Part shown: piece after piece, positions 17,700 through 27,500 of the stretch
How the letters are laid out: each line of letters starts with the position of its first letter
How positions within the stretch are numbered: position 1 is the first letter of the stretch
Source of the DNA: Collinsella ihumii
GTDB taxonomy: Bacteria; Actinomycetota; Coriobacteriia; Coriobacteriales; Coriobacteriaceae
Direction of reading: 5' to 3'
Assembly: GCF_900046475.1 (NCBI RefSeq)
Contig: NZ_FCOU01000007.1
Coordinates: forward strand, 62,001-126,000
DNA: 64,000 bases
The notes under the pieces: generated by a model
Told to the model about the DNA's origin: nothing
The model's database searches: none
The model's input: the letters and a program-made list of their open reading frames with translations, nothing else
Translations under genes and position numbers: made by a program

Positions 17700-17900
17700 C
17701 AGTGGAGGCTCGCGGGCCGGAAATTGCTGAAAAGTCAGCCTTGTATGCGAATCGTTTCCGGGTCCCGGCAAAACTGCACCTCCCGGTTGCTCGCTACCTG
17801 CTCAAACGTCGTCCCGCGAGGTGGGTGTTCCCGGGGGTCGCGATTCAACCCGTCTACAAGGCCGATTTTTCAGCAATTTCCGGCCCGCGAGCCTCCACTG
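17700..17900. repeat. Inverted-repeat element with 46-bp arms
   Basis: Bases 17700-17745 (starting CAGTGGAGGCTCGCGGG) are the reverse complement of 17855-17900 with two mismatches. The 109-base centre is unrelated. The gap 17626-17995 holds no gene. A transcript would fold into one very long hairpin. I see no transposase and no other full copy in this window. Confidence 0.85.
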
Positions 17901-17995
17901 GATCCAGATTCAAGGTCGAGACGTGCCCATGCGGTCCGCCTCCGCCAGCCCGTCGCGCGGAAGCCCATGAAGCGCGCTTTACGTAATCCAGAAGA

Positions 17996-19054
17996 TCAGC
18001 TGGTAAACGAAGTGACAGCGTCCCATCGGCTGCTTTCGACGGCGGTTCCGTCGTGCAGGATGAAATACGCGGCGACGTCGTCGCGCTCGTCGGCGATCTG
18101 GCGCCCGCGATTGCTGCCAGCAACGAAGAGCGTGGTCGAAAGCGTGTCGGCCAAGGTGGAGGATGGGCAGGCGACCGTGACGCTGTCGACGTCGGTGGAG
18201 ACGGGCATGCCCGTATTCGGGTCCAGGATGTGCCAGTAGGTCACGCCGTCCTGCTCGAAGGTGCGCTCGTATAGCCCGCTGGTCACCAGGGAGGTCGGTT
18301 CGGCAAGCGAGGCGGTGCCGACGACGGTGCTGCCGCCGGGATCGTTGGGGTCGCGCACGCCGACGAGCCAGGGCTCTCCGTCGGGCTTGGTGCCGAACAG
18401 CGCGATGTTGCCGCCCAAGGAGATCATGGCGGCGGTAGCCGAGGTCTCGGCTTCCAGCAGCTCGACGAGCCGGTCGGCAACATAGCCCTTGGCGATGCCC
18501 CCCAGATCGAGCTGCGCCTGCGGGTCGTCGAGCTGCACGGTGCAGGCGTCCTCGTCCACGTGGACGCCGCGCCAGCCCACATGGGGGAGGGCGGCGGAGA
18601 TCGCCTCGTCGGAAGGGCGCACGCCCTCGTCGAAGTCCCACAGGGTCGATACAGCGCCGATGGTGATGTCGAACAGCCCGTCGAACTCCGCGCAGTAAGC
18701 CAGGGCCTGGGAGACCAGGTCCGCAGTCGCGGGGTCCACCTCCACGGCGGCGCCTTTGGCGGCGTTGATGCGCGCGATGTCCGAATCGCTGCTGTAGAGG
18801 TTGAACAGCTTGTCGTAGCGGGCGCACGCCTGCGTCAGCTTTGAAAGCGCCGCATCGTCGCCGTAAACAGAGAACGTGCAGTACGTATCGAATGCGAACG
18901 TGCCGCCGCTCGCGGGCTCCTCTCCAGGGCCTACCGCGACCGACCCGCCGCTTTCGGAGCATCCGGGCAGCAGGCGGGTCAGGCTTCCGGCGAGCGCGAT
19001 GCCCGCGCCTGCGAGCAGCGCGCGGCGAGAGGGGAATGACGACGGACTACTCAC
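17996..19054 (-). CDS. apbE: FAD:protein FMN transferase (ApbE family)
   Basis: I place the start at GTG 19054, which overlaps the stop of the upstream transporter gene by eight bases. The protein is then 352 residues with a short basic start (SRRALLAGAG), a hydrophobic segment and a lipobox-like LLPGC, so it is probably a lipoprotein outside the membrane. Family features are GGTFAFDTYCTFSVYG, the DLGGIAKGYVADR stretch, SLGGNIALFG and WHILDPNTGMPV. ApbE attaches FMN to threonines of target flavoproteins. The pairing with a Gx-type transporter is seen in other bacteria in loci for flavin-based extracellular electron transfer, but no target protein is visible here. Confidence 0.9.
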   Translation of the reverse strand: MSSPSSFPSRRALLAGAGIALAGSLTRLLPGCSESGGSVAVGPGEEPASGGTFAFDTYCTFSVYGDDAALSKLTQACARYDKLFNLYSSDSDIARINAAKGAAVEVDPATADLVSQALAYCAEFDGLFDITIGAVSTLWDFDEGVRPSDEAISAALPHVGWRGVHVDEDACTVQLDDPQAQLDLGGIAKGYVADRLVELLEAETSATAAMISLGGNIALFGTKPDGEPWLVGVRDPNDPGGSTVVGTASLAEPTSLVTSGLYERTFEQDGVTYWHILDPNTGMPVSTDVDSVTVACPSSTLADTLSTTLFVAGSNRGRQIADERDDVAAYFILHDGTAVESSRWDAVTSFTS

Positions 19055-19586
19055 GGAAGCCCGCCTTCGGGAGGGCGGCGAGCACGCCGCGCAGGATGAG
19101 CCCGATCGCCAGTCCGCACGCAACGCCCGCGATGGCGAGCACAGGGGCGTTCACGAGCGCGACCTGGGGAGACAGAAGCGCCGCCACGACCAGCAGCTGG
19201 CCCGCGTTGTGCGCCACGCCGCCCAAAACCGACACGCCCACCTCGGAAAACAGATCGAGGCGCACAGCGGCGGCCATGATGGCCCATGAGAGCAGGCCTC
19301 CGCCCAAGCTGAACGCGAGCATCTGCGGTGTCGAGAAGAGCAGCATGGAGCAAAACACCTTGGCGAGCATGATGAACAGGGCGGGGCGGGCGCCCATGCG
19401 CTCGAGTGCGAACAGGACCACGGCGTTGCCCAGCCCCAGCTTGATGCCGGGAACGCTCACCGGCAGGGGCACCAGGACCTCCAGGTAGCCCGCGCACAGG
19501 GCAAGGGCGGTGAGCAGGCCGTACCATGCCGCCCTGCGCCCCGGGCTCGATAGGGTGTTTCGTTTTGTCGCATTCCGTCGTATCAT
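19047..19586 (-). CDS. Gx transporter family membrane protein
   Basis: This protein of 179 residues has about five or six membrane helices (LLTALALCAGYLEVLVPLP, GIKLGLGNAVVLFAL, VLAIAGVACGLAIGLIL). It belongs to the family once called heptaprenyl diphosphate synthase component I, now often Gx transporter. I choose ATG 19586 instead of the longer frame to 19655 because a TATAAT box ends seven bases before it, as expected for a leaderless mRNA. The following apbE gene overlaps its stop. It is divergent from the lacI gene. Substrate unknown; a role in flavin or quinone-linked electron export is inferred from apbE. Confidence 0.8.
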   Translation of the reverse strand: MIRRNATKRNTLSSPGRRAAWYGLLTALALCAGYLEVLVPLPVSVPGIKLGLGNAVVLFALERMGARPALFIMLAKVFCSMLLFSTPQMLAFSLGGGLLSWAIMAAAVRLDLFSEVGVSVLGGVAHNAGQLLVVAALLSPQVALVNAPVLAIAGVACGLAIGLILRGVLAALPKAGFRE

Positions 19587-19593
19587 GCTGGCT

Positions 19594-19599
19594 ATTATA
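19594..19599 (-). promoter_or_regulatory. -10 box, probable leaderless promoter
   Basis: TATAAT on the minus strand ends seven bases before ATG 19586. Transcription would start at or beside the A of the ATG. No ribosome-binding site precedes this ATG, which is consistent with leaderless translation, common in actinobacteria. Confidence 0.6.
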
Positions 19600-19669
19600 G
19601 AGAACGCGCCGTGGTATACGCACCATTGCATAAACGCACCAAGGTCATGAGGCAAAAGGAGAAGAGGCT

Positions 19670-20686
19670 GTGGCCAAGAAGGTGACGCTCAAGCAGATCG
19701 CGCACGAGGTGGGCCTGTCGCCCGCCTCCGTCTCGCTTGTCCTCAACAACCGACCGTGTCGCATCTCCGAGGAGAATCGCCGCCGCATCAAAGAGGTGGC
19801 GGCGCGCGAGCACTATATTCCCAACCAGATCGCGCGGAGCCTGGTCACGCGCCAATCAAAGACCCTCGGCCTCATCGTCCCCAACATCGAAAGCCGGTTC
19901 TTCTCCTCGCTCGCCAAGAATCTGGAGCAGCGGTGCCGTGCCGAAGGGTACGCATTGTTCATCACCAATTCGGACGGGATTCCCGAGAACGACGTCGAGT
20001 TGCTCAACCTGCTGGTCACGCGCGGTGTCGATGGCCTGTTTCTCGTAGTCTCCGATGAGGTGTCCGACAATGCGACGCTGCTTGAGGAGCTGAACAACCT
20101 GCCGGTTCCGTGCGTGATGGTCGACCGCGTGGTGAACGAGTTCACCTGCGACAAGGTCATGTTCGACCACGAGCTGGGCGGCTACATGGCGACGCGCTAC
20201 CTGCTGCAGATGGGGCATCGTCGGATTGCCTGCGTGGTGAACGCCTCCAAGACCCTGACCGGTCGCAAGCGTCTGCTGGGCTATCTGCGCGCGCTGCGCG
20301 AGTCGGGCCTCGAGACGGACCTGTCGCTCGTGGTGGAGAGCGAGTACTACATCTCCAGCGCATACGAAGCGTGCACCGAGGTGCTCGACAGCGATGCGAC
20401 CGCCGTGTTCGCGAGCTCGGACAACATCGCGCTCGGCCTGCTGAAGCGCATGCATGAGAAGGGGAAGCGCATCCCGCGCGACTACTCGATGGTGAGCTAC
20501 GACAACAGCGCCGCCGATGCGCTGTTCGAGCCCGCGCTGACCTCGATCGAGCAGAACGTCGGCAAGCTGTCGATGCATGCGGTGGGCCTGATGATGCGCC
20601 GTCTGGCGAACCCCGCCGTCGATCCGGTCGAGCGCGTGCTCAAGCCCCAGCTGGTCATCAAGGAAAGCGTGGCCTCTGCGAAGTAG
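19670..20686 (+). CDS. LacI-family transcriptional regulator
   Basis: This 338-residue protein starts at GTG 19670 after AAGGAGAAG. Residues 4-50 form the helix-turn-helix and hinge (VTLKQIAHEVGLSPASVSLVLNN). The rest is a periplasmic-binding-like sensor (TLGLIVPNIESRFFSSLAK, DGLFLVVSDE, YLLQMGHRRIACV, AVFASSDNIALGLLK). LacI proteins repress or activate sugar genes and are released by a small-molecule effector. Two AAAACG-centred sites lie downstream in front of xfp, so xfp is a likely target. The effector is not known. The spacing of the motifs and total length are normal for the family. Confidence 0.93.
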   Translation: MAKKVTLKQIAHEVGLSPASVSLVLNNRPCRISEENRRRIKEVAAREHYIPNQIARSLVTRQSKTLGLIVPNIESRFFSSLAKNLEQRCRAEGYALFITNSDGIPENDVELLNLLVTRGVDGLFLVVSDEVSDNATLLEELNNLPVPCVMVDRVVNEFTCDKVMFDHELGGYMATRYLLQMGHRRIACVVNASKTLTGRKRLLGYLRALRESGLETDLSLVVESEYYISSAYEACTEVLDSDATAVFASSDNIALGLLKRMHEKGKRIPRDYSMVSYDNSAADALFEPALTSIEQNVGKLSMHAVGLMMRRLANPAVDPVERVLKPQLVIKESVASAK

Positions 20687-20986
20687 GGTATCTGCCCCCA
20701 CCCTTCGTCTCGGCTGCGCGAACGGTATGTTTTGGCCGGTGAGCGGCATGAGATATGAAGGAATGGAGAAGGGCTGCGACGTATGCGGCGCGCCTTTTGC
20801 TCGTGCTGCGCATATTGTTCGAACACTTCATGGAATGGGTCGGTCCACTGCCATGGCGCAAAGCACCGTTTTTGCAGGTACGGGCGATAATAGGCGATAG
20901 GTCCGAGAGGGGCTGTTCGAAGACAGTCCGTTTTGGCTGTCCCAAGGCGATGCTTACCGCACCTTGATATAAACTTTTCCGAAAGA
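20687..20986. other. Gap before the xfp promoter region
   Basis: No gene is supported. Short dyads exist, such as GACAG and CTGTC around TCCGTTTTGG near 20930-20950, but there is no T-run. I see no riboswitch I recognise. Confidence 0.3.
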
Positions 20987-21030
20987 TAAAACGATTTGTC
21001 ATAATGGTAAAACGTTTTAGCAACTATACT
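20987..21030 (+). promoter_or_regulatory. LacI-type operators and -10 box upstream of xfp
   Basis: TAAAACGTTTTA at 21008-21019 is a perfect 12-bp palindrome of the kind bound by LacI/CcpA-family proteins. A second imperfect site, TAAAACGATTTG, lies at 20987-20998. Their centres are 21 bp apart, two DNA turns, so they face the same side. TATACT at 21025-21030 could be the -10 box, which places the palindrome in the core promoter and suggests repression. A leader of about 185 bases separates this from the xfp start. Confidence 0.7.
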
Positions 21031-21218
21031 GGCCTTGGATGTGCTGGACGGGTGCAACCCGGTAGATTCCAGAGGCTCCATCCAACTTCTGGGATTTGCA
21101 CACTGCGCGGAACCCCTGCCTGCGCTGAGCGCTTACTGCGGCTCGCATCCGTCCGCATCCGAGGTTTGATACCTAATCGGCGGGCATCCCGCCCGGCGTG
21201 ATAAAAAAAGGAGGAGCA

Positions 21219-23726
21219 ATGTCCCAACCCGTGATCGGAACTCCGTGGAAGAAGCTCAACGCCCCGGTGAGCGCTGAGACCCTCGAGGGTGTTGAGAAGT
21301 ATTGGCGCTGCGCCAACTACCTCTCGGTCGGTCAGATCTACCTCCGTTCCAACCCCCTTATGAAGAAGGACTGGGTGGACGAGAAGACCGGTGAGACCCG
21401 TGATTTCGGTCGTCCCGACGTCAAGCACCGTCTCGTCGGCCACTGGGGCACCACTCCGGGCGTGAACTTCCTGTTCGGCCACGTGAACCGCCTGATCGCC
21501 GATCACCAGCAGAACGCCATCTTCCTGATGGGCCCTGGTCACGGCGGCCCTGCGGGCACCGCTCAGTCCCTGCTCGACGGCACCTATCGCGAGATTCGTC
21601 CCGACATCACCGATGACGAGGCCGGCCTGCAGAAGTTCTTCCGCCAGTTCTCCTACCCCGGCGGCATCCCCAGCCACTTCGCCCCCGAGACCCCCGGTTC
21701 CATCCACGAGGGCGGCGAGCTCGGCTACACCCTGTCCCACGCCTACGGCGCCGTGATGGACAATCCGAGCCTGCTGGCCGTGGCCGTCGTGGGCGACGGC
21801 GAGGCCGAGACCGCGGCGCTCGCCACCTCCTGGCAGTCCAACAAGCTCGTGAACCCCAAGACCGACGGCATCGTGCTGCCGATCCTGCACCTCAACGGCT
21901 ACAAGATCGCCAACCCCACCATCCTCGCCCGCATCTCCGATGAGGAGCTCACCAAGTTCTTCGAGGGCATGGGCTACAAGCCGCACTTCTTCATGGCCGG
22001 CTTCGACAACGAGCCGCACATGTCGATTCACGCTCGCTTCGCCACCCTCCTCGAGGAGGTCTTCAACGAGATCTGCGACATCAAGACCAAGGCCGAGACC
22101 GGCGTCGAGACCCGCCCGGTCTACCCGATGATCATCTTCCGCACGCCCAAGGGCTGGACGTGCCCCAAGCACATCGACGGCAAGAAGACCGAGGACTCCT
22201 GGCGTGCCCACCAGGTGCCGCTGGCGAGCGCCAAGGACACCCACGAGCACTTCCGCGTCCTGCGCGCCTGGCTGCGCTCCTACATGCCCGAGGAGCTCTT
22301 CACGCCGGAGGGCCAGGTTCGCCCCGAGGTGACGGCCTTCATGCCCAAGGGCGACCTGCGCATCGGTGCCAATCCCAACGCCAACGGCGGCAAGGTCCGT
22401 CAGCCGCTCACCCTGCCCGACATCCATGCCCATGAGGTGCCGGTCGCCGAGAAGGGCCACGGCTGGGGCTCCACCGAGGCCGCGCGCGTCTTCGGCGCCT
22501 ACACCGCCGACGTGCTCGCCGCTAACGACGACTTCCGCATCTTCGGCCCCGACGAGACCGCTTCGAACCGCCTGCAGGACGCCTACAAGGTGACCAAGAA
22601 GCAGTGGGAGGCCGGCTATCACGCCGACGCCGACAACGACGACCTGCTGGCCACCTCCGGCAAGGTGATCGAGCAGCTCTCCGAGCACCAGTGCGAGGGC
22701 TTCCTCGAGGCCTACCTGCTCACCGGCCGTCACGGCGTGTGGAGCACCTACGAGAGCTTCGTGCACGTGGTCGACTCCATGGTCAACCAGCACTGCAAGT
22801 GGCTCGAGGCCACCGTCCGCGAGATCCCGTGGCGCGAGCCCATCGCCGGCCTGAACATCCTGCTGTCCAGCCACGTGTGGCGTCAGGACCACAACGGCTT
22901 CTCCCACCAGGACCCCGGCTTCATCGACCTGCTGCTCAACAAGGCCAACGACACCCACGTCGTGAACGCCTACTATCCGTGCGACGCCAACATGGCCCTT
23001 GCCGTCGCCGAGCGTTGCTACCAGTCCACCAACTGCGTGAACGCCATCTTCTGCGGCAAGCAGCCCGCGCCGACCTTCGTGACGGTCGACGAGGCCAAGG
23101 CCGAGCTCGAAGAGGGCCTTGCCGTGTGGGATTGGGCCTGCACCGCCGATAGCCTCGAGGACGCCGACCTCGTGATCGCCTCGTGCGGCGACGTCCCCAC
23201 CATGGAGGCCCTGGCCGCTACCGACCTGCTGCGCAAGCTCGGCGTCAAGGTGTGGTTCGTGAACGTCGTCGACCTGCTCAAGATCCAGAGCGTCGCCGAC
23301 AACGACCAGGCCATCTCCGACGAGCGCTTCGTCGAGTTCTTCGGTGACGAGAACAAGCCCGTGCTCTTCTGCTTCCACGCTTACGAGGGCACCATCCACC
23401 GCATCCTGTGGGATCGTCCGGGCGTCAAGAGCTTCCGCGTGCACGGCTACGAGGAGAAGGGCTCCACGACCACCCCGTACGACATGCTGCGCCTCAACAA
23501 CATGGATCGCTGGGAGCTTGCGTCCGACGCGCTGCGCCTGGTCGACGCCGACAAGTACGCCGATCAGATCCAGACGTGGGAGGACTTCCGCGAGGAGGCG
23601 TTCCGCTTCGCCGTGGACGAGGGCTACGATCACCCCGACTTCACCAACTGGGTCTGGCCTGACGCCGCCGCCGCGACCGACGGTGAGCTTTCCGCGACCC
23701 AGATGACCGCCGGCGACAACGAGTAG
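21219..23726 (+). CDS. xfp: Xylulose-5-phosphate/fructose-6-phosphate phosphoketolase
   Basis: This 835-residue thiamine-diphosphate enzyme cleaves xylulose 5-phosphate or fructose 6-phosphate to acetyl phosphate and a shorter sugar phosphate. Family marks are [52 protein letters not shown] with the ThDP/Mg region, [18 protein letters not shown] and a length typical of the family. AAAGGAGGAG precedes ATG 21219; the frame is open seven codons further up. Codon use is strongly biased, suggesting high expression. It is preceded by LacI-type operators and followed by a strong terminator, so it is a single-gene unit. Central to acetate-forming sugar breakdown. Confidence 0.97.
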   Translation: MSQPVIGTPWKKLNAPVSAETLEGVEKYWRCANYLSVGQIYLRSNPLMKKDWVDEKTGETRDFGRPDVKHRLVGHWGTTPGVNFLFGHVNRLIADHQQNAIFLMGPGHGGPAGTAQSLLDGTYREIRPDITDDEAGLQKFFRQFSYPGGIPSHFAPETPGSIHEGGELGYTLSHAYGAVMDNPSLLAVAVVGDGEAETAALATSWQSNKLVNPKTDGIVLPILHLNGYKIANPTILARISDEELTKFFEGMGYKPHFFMAGFDNEPHMSIHARFATLLEEVFNEICDIKTKAETGVETRPVYPMIIFRTPKGWTCPKHIDGKKTEDSWRAHQVPLASAKDTHEHFRVLRAWLRSYMPEELFTPEGQVRPEVTAFMPKGDLRIGANPNANGGKVRQPLTLPDIHAHEVPVAEKGHGWGSTEAARVFGAYTADVLAANDDFRIFGPDETASNRLQDAYKVTKKQWEAGYHADADNDDLLATSGKVIEQLSEHQCEGFLEAYLLTGRHGVWSTYESFVHVVDSMVNQHCKWLEATVREIPWREPIAGLNILLSSHVWRQDHNGFSHQDPGFIDLLLNKANDTHVVNAYYPCDANMALAVAERCYQSTNCVNAIFCGKQPAPTFVTVDEAKAELEEGLAVWDWACTADSLEDADLVIASCGDVPTMEALAATDLLRKLGVKVWFVNVVDLLKIQSVADNDQAISDERFVEFFGDENKPVLFCFHAYEGTIHRILWDRPGVKSFRVHGYEEKGSTTTPYDMLRLNNMDRWELASDALRLVDADKYADQIQTWEDFREEAFRFAVDEGYDHPDFTNWVWPDAAAATDGELSATQMTAGDNE

Positions 23727-23761
23727 CGCCCGGAACATCCGGTTCAGCCAACCGTAGCGAG

Positions 23762-23792
23762 GGGGCACGGCCACGAGGCCGTGCCCCTTTTT
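23762..23792 (+). terminator. Strong terminator after xfp
   Basis: GGGGCACGGCC and GGCCGTGCCCC form an 11-bp stem with an ACGA loop, followed by TTTTT. Confidence 0.95.
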
Positions 23793-23916
23793 CTGTCGCT
23801 CCTTCGGGCGCCGCTTCGGCAAGAACTATCAGGACTTGGTTAACAATTGCGTGTTTGCTGCCGCAAGCACTCTAGTATGCTAAAGTATCTGGCCAGCAAG
23901 AAGAGAGGAGCGGCGC

Positions 23917-25611
23917 ATGACGGCAACGCCATGGGGATTCAGGGACATTCTGCCCGAGGAGGCGCAGGCGCGCGAGGATATCGCGCTGACGGTAAAGAAC
24001 TGCCTCAAGGCGCATCGCTACCTTCCGGTCGAGACGCCGCTTTTGGAGGACAAAAGCGCGCTGGAGCAGGGCGGGCACCTGGCGGATACGCCCTTCAAGC
24101 TTTTCGACGACGACGGTCGCTTCCTGGTCGTCCGTCCCGACAACACGCTTTCCATCGTGAGGCTCGTGTCCTCGCGCATGAGCGCCGGCGATCTGCCGCT
24201 GCGCCTGCGCTACGAGGCCCCGGTCGTGCGCGCCGCCTCGCGCAACAGCGGTACCTCGCGCCAGTTCACGCAGCTCGGCTACGAGCTGATCGGCGCCGGC
24301 GGCGCGGCGGGGGATGCCGAGATCGTCTCGATCGCGGTCGAGGTCGTGCGCGAGCTCGGCCTACCCGGCTGGCGGCTCGTCTGCGGCAGCGTCCTGCCCA
24401 TCAAGGCCCTGCTTTCCTGCTGCGCCGACGCGGACCTCGCCCGTCGCGTGCTCGAATTCGTGCACGCCAACAACCTCGTTGACCTCGATGCGTGCGTGCG
24501 CGCAAGCGGCGAGGACGAGGCCTTCAAGCGCGCCGTGTGCGCCCTGCCGCGCCTGAGCGGCGGCATCGAGGTGCTCGACGAGGTCGACGCGCTGCTGGAG
24601 GACGCCGGGGTGGGCGATTCCGCCACCGACGAGCTGCGTGCGCTCTATGGGGCGGTCTCCGCGATGGGGGAGGACGTCCGCGCGCGCCTGACGTTCGATT
24701 TCTCCATCTTGAACTCGTTTGACTACTACACGGGCCTGCTGTTCAAGGTCTACGCCGCCGGCATGCCGGACTCCGTCGGCTCGGGCGGTCGCTACGATAC
24801 CGTGCTCGACGGCGCGATCGACGGCGTGCAGCGCGTCCCCGCCGCCGGCTTTGCGTTCTCGCTCGAGCGGCTCGAGGCCGTCCGTCCCGACGAGAAGGCC
24901 GTGTGCGCGGGCGGGGACGGGGCGATCCCGCGCGATGTGGCGGCGCCCTTGCGCATCGCCGTCCCAAAGGGCTCGCTCAACGCCGATACGCTGCGCGTGC
25001 TCGAGGCTGCGGGGCTTGACGTGTCCGCCCTGCGCGATCCCGGCCGACACCTGATCTTCAGGGCGAGCGATACGCGCGAAGACGACGACTCCATCGGCGA
25101 GGTGGAATACATCATCGTACGACCGACCGACGCCCCGGCGTTCGTTGCCTGCGGGGGAGCCGACTGCGGTATCTGCGGGCGCGACTCCTTGATCGAGGCC
25201 GACCTCAACCTGCTTCAGCTTATCGACCTGCAATTCGGCGCATGCCGGTTCATCGAGGCCGAGCCCGCATGGCGGGCGGGGGAGGCGGAGCGCGCCTATG
25301 CGCGCCGCGGCAGCCTGCGCGTTGCGACGAAGTACCCGCGCATCGCGAGCGCCTGGTACGAGGAGCGCGGCGTGAACGCGGACATCATCTCGCTTCACGG
25401 CAACATCGAGCTCGGACCCATCGTGGGCCTGTCCGACCGCATCGTGGACATCACGGCGACCGGCACGACGCTGCGCGAAAACGACCTCGTCATCACCGGC
25501 GAGATCATGGAGTGCACGGCGCGGTTCTTCGTGAACCCCGGCCGCGCGAGGCTGGACGGGCGCGTGAGGAGGCTCGCGGAGCGCCTGGCCGCCGTCGTGG
25601 CGCAGGGTTGA
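23917..25611 (+). CDS. hisZG: HisZ-HisG fusion: ATP phosphoribosyltransferase
   Basis: This 564-residue protein joins two subunits that are normally separate. Residues 1 to about 340 are HisZ, a histidyl-tRNA-synthetase-like regulatory subunit (GFRDILPEEAQARED, RPDNTLSIVRLV, ILNSFDYYTGLLF, GGRYDTVLDG). Residues about 345-564 are short-form HisG (LRIAVPKGSLNADTL, GADCGICGRDSL, PRPP loop IVDITATGTTLREN at about 509-522). It catalyses the first step of histidine synthesis, ATP plus PRPP. AGAGAGGAG precedes the ATG. There is no stop or frameshift at the junction. It heads the his operon, but a repeat element separates it from hisD. Confidence 0.93.
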   Translation: MTATPWGFRDILPEEAQAREDIALTVKNCLKAHRYLPVETPLLEDKSALEQGGHLADTPFKLFDDDGRFLVVRPDNTLSIVRLVSSRMSAGDLPLRLRYEAPVVRAASRNSGTSRQFTQLGYELIGAGGAAGDAEIVSIAVEVVRELGLPGWRLVCGSVLPIKALLSCCADADLARRVLEFVHANNLVDLDACVRASGEDEAFKRAVCALPRLSGGIEVLDEVDALLEDAGVGDSATDELRALYGAVSAMGEDVRARLTFDFSILNSFDYYTGLLFKVYAAGMPDSVGSGGRYDTVLDGAIDGVQRVPAAGFAFSLERLEAVRPDEKAVCAGGDGAIPRDVAAPLRIAVPKGSLNADTLRVLEAAGLDVSALRDPGRHLIFRASDTREDDDSIGEVEYIIVRPTDAPAFVACGGADCGICGRDSLIEADLNLLQLIDLQFGACRFIEAEPAWRAGEAERAYARRGSLRVATKYPRIASAWYEERGVNADIISLHGNIELGPIVGLSDRIVDITATGTTLRENDLVITGEIMECTARFFVNPGRARLDGRVRRLAERLAAVVAQG

Positions 25612-25632
25612 GGCCCCTGAGCGGAGCTTGCC

Positions 25633-25850
25633 GAATTTGGTATCAACAATCGGGGTATGCCCGGGCAAAACGGGCGCTTCGCAGCGTTCTGCGATGAGGT
25701 GGCTGAGCAAAACCGCTGGTAGATAGCTTGTCACATGTGTCCGTTTCGCGCTCGACCTGCGTGATGTGCGCCGCGTTGATACCAAATTGGTTTTCTATAA
25801 ATAACAACCCCCTCATATCTGGGGAAATGCGGTGTCGTTTCGCCGCGGAG
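25633..25850. repeat. 310-bp dispersed repeat, copy 2 (inside the his operon)
   Basis: GAATTTGGTATCAA (25633-25646) and TTGATACCAAATT (25776-25788) bound a 156-bp core that aligns in patches with the copies at 3353 and 52708 (AAACCGC, TTGTCA, CCGTTT). The right flank also matches copy 1 (AATAACAACC, TGCGGTG). The 406-base gap between hisZG and hisD contains nothing else I recognise. The left flank of the longer copies is missing. Confidence 0.75.
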
Positions 25851-26017
25851 CGGATACCTCCCTTTCCGAAGGCGCCGTATTTCCCTCGTGTTTCCAGAGG
25901 TGGTGTGAAAAACTTTATCGTGCTAAAGTAGCAATGCCCGGCAGGGATCCATGTCTGCTGCCGTGCGCCCCTATCCGCCAAGACGGACTGCCCGATCTCG
26001 TGAGGAGACGATTTGAT

Positions 26018-27421
26018 ATGAAGACCATCACGCTGGCCGCAGGCGAGCTCCTCGACGCCTCGATGCTGACGCGCGAGGGCGTGCTGCCGGCCGACATCAC
26101 GCAGGCGGCCCAGCGCATCATCGATGCGGTGCGCTCCGAGGGAGACGCCGCCGTTCGGCGCTATTGCAGCGAGTTCGATGGCGTGGACCTCGCCTCGTTC
26201 CGCCTGCCGCAAGAGCAGATCGACGCCGCGCTCGAGGGACTCGACCCCGCCTTTCTGGCGGCCCTCGAGAAGGCCGCCGCTCAGATTCGCGATTTCCACG
26301 AGCGCGAGGCGCAGCAGTCCTGGTTCACGACACGTCCCGACGGCACCATGCTGGGTGTGAAGGTGACGCCGCTGGCAGCTGCCGGCATCTACGTGCCCGG
26401 CGGCCGCGCCCAGTACCCTTCGACTGTGCTCATGAACGCGATTCCCGCCAAAGTCGCCGGCGTCGAGCGGGTGATCATGGTCACGCCGCCGCAGCGCGAT
26501 GCCGTTGAGGCAGGGACCTGCCCTATCTCTCCCTACACGCTGGCCGCGGCCAAAGTCGGCGGGGTCGATGAGATCTACACGGTCGGCGGCGCGCAGGCCG
26601 TCGCCGCGCTCGCCTACGGCACCGAGTCCATCCCGCGGGTGGGGAAGATCACCGGCCCCGGCAACGCGTATGTGGCGGCAGCCAAGCGCCTGGTGTCCGG
26701 AGACGTCGGCATCGACATGGTCGCCGGCCCCTCCGAGGTCTGCGTGCTGGCGGATGCGACCGCCCATCCCGCCGTGGTCGCCGCCGACCTGATGGCGCAG
26801 GCCGAGCACGACCCGCTGGCGGCCTGCTACCTCGTGACCTGCGATACCGCCTTTGCTGCCGAGGTCGAGCGGGCGATCGGGGTCCTGGTTGCCCAGAGCC
26901 CGCGCGCGGACATCACGCGCGCCTCGCTCGACAACGAGGGCACGATCATCATCGCCGCCGATATGGATGCGGCCGTCGAGGCGGTGAACACCATCGCGCC
27001 CGAGCATCTCGAGCTCCACTGCGCCGACGCGCTGGGGCTGCTGGGGGCCATCCGCAACGCGGGCGCCATCTTCGTGGGTGCGTGGAGCACCGAGCCGCTC
27101 GGCGATTACGTGGCGGGACCCAACCACACGCTGCCCACGGGCGGCACCGCGGCGTTCTCCAACCCGCTTTCGGTGGACGACTTCGTCAAGAAGTCCTCGA
27201 TCATCTGCTACACGCCCGCGGGCCTGCTCAAGGATGCGCCGGCAACCCAGCGCCTTGCGCACGCCGAGGGGCTCTGGGCCCATGCGCTCTCCACGGCGCT
27301 GCGCCGCCGCGTGCTGGAGCGCGGCGAGGGCGCGGTGGCGACGGACGCCCTGGCGGCCGTCGACCTGACCGCCGTTGCCTGGCCCGACGATCCCGCCGAA
27401 ACGGTGGCCGCGGGCGCGTAG
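26018..27421 (+). CDS. hisD: Histidinol dehydrogenase
   Basis: This 467-residue enzyme oxidises L-histidinol to histidine in two NAD-dependent steps with zinc. Clear motifs are [57 protein letters not shown], the metal-binding AEHDPLA and [10 protein letters not shown]. The frame is open from 25832, but the first part has no family match; TGAGGAG at 26001-26007 before ATG 26018 sets the start. The open frame upstream runs into repeat flank. It is followed by hisC after 79 bases. Confidence 0.97.
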   Translation: MKTITLAAGELLDASMLTREGVLPADITQAAQRIIDAVRSEGDAAVRRYCSEFDGVDLASFRLPQEQIDAALEGLDPAFLAALEKAAAQIRDFHEREAQQSWFTTRPDGTMLGVKVTPLAAAGIYVPGGRAQYPSTVLMNAIPAKVAGVERVIMVTPPQRDAVEAGTCPISPYTLAAAKVGGVDEIYTVGGAQAVAALAYGTESIPRVGKITGPGNAYVAAAKRLVSGDVGIDMVAGPSEVCVLADATAHPAVVAADLMAQAEHDPLAACYLVTCDTAFAAEVERAIGVLVAQSPRADITRASLDNEGTIIIAADMDAAVEAVNTIAPEHLELHCADALGLLGAIRNAGAIFVGAWSTEPLGDYVAGPNHTLPTGGTAAFSNPLSVDDFVKKSSIICYTPAGLLKDAPATQRLAHAEGLWAHALSTALRRRVLERGEGAVATDALAAVDLTAVAWPDDPAETVAAGA

Positions 27422-27500
27422 GCGCCCTCTCGAAGCAACCGCTTCGCATCCGACTGAATCTACCGGGCAGGCTGCCCGGCATGTACGAAAGAGGAGTCCC

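Noticed and set aside
21024-23822. A 932-codon open frame antisense to xfp
   Set aside because: It is a shadow caused by biased G/C third positions in xfp. It has no ribosome-binding site or domain, and xfp is unmistakable.
23727-23916. T-box or histidine attenuator before hisZG
   Set aside because: No T-box sequence, run of His codons or terminator-antiterminator pair is seen beyond the xfp terminator.
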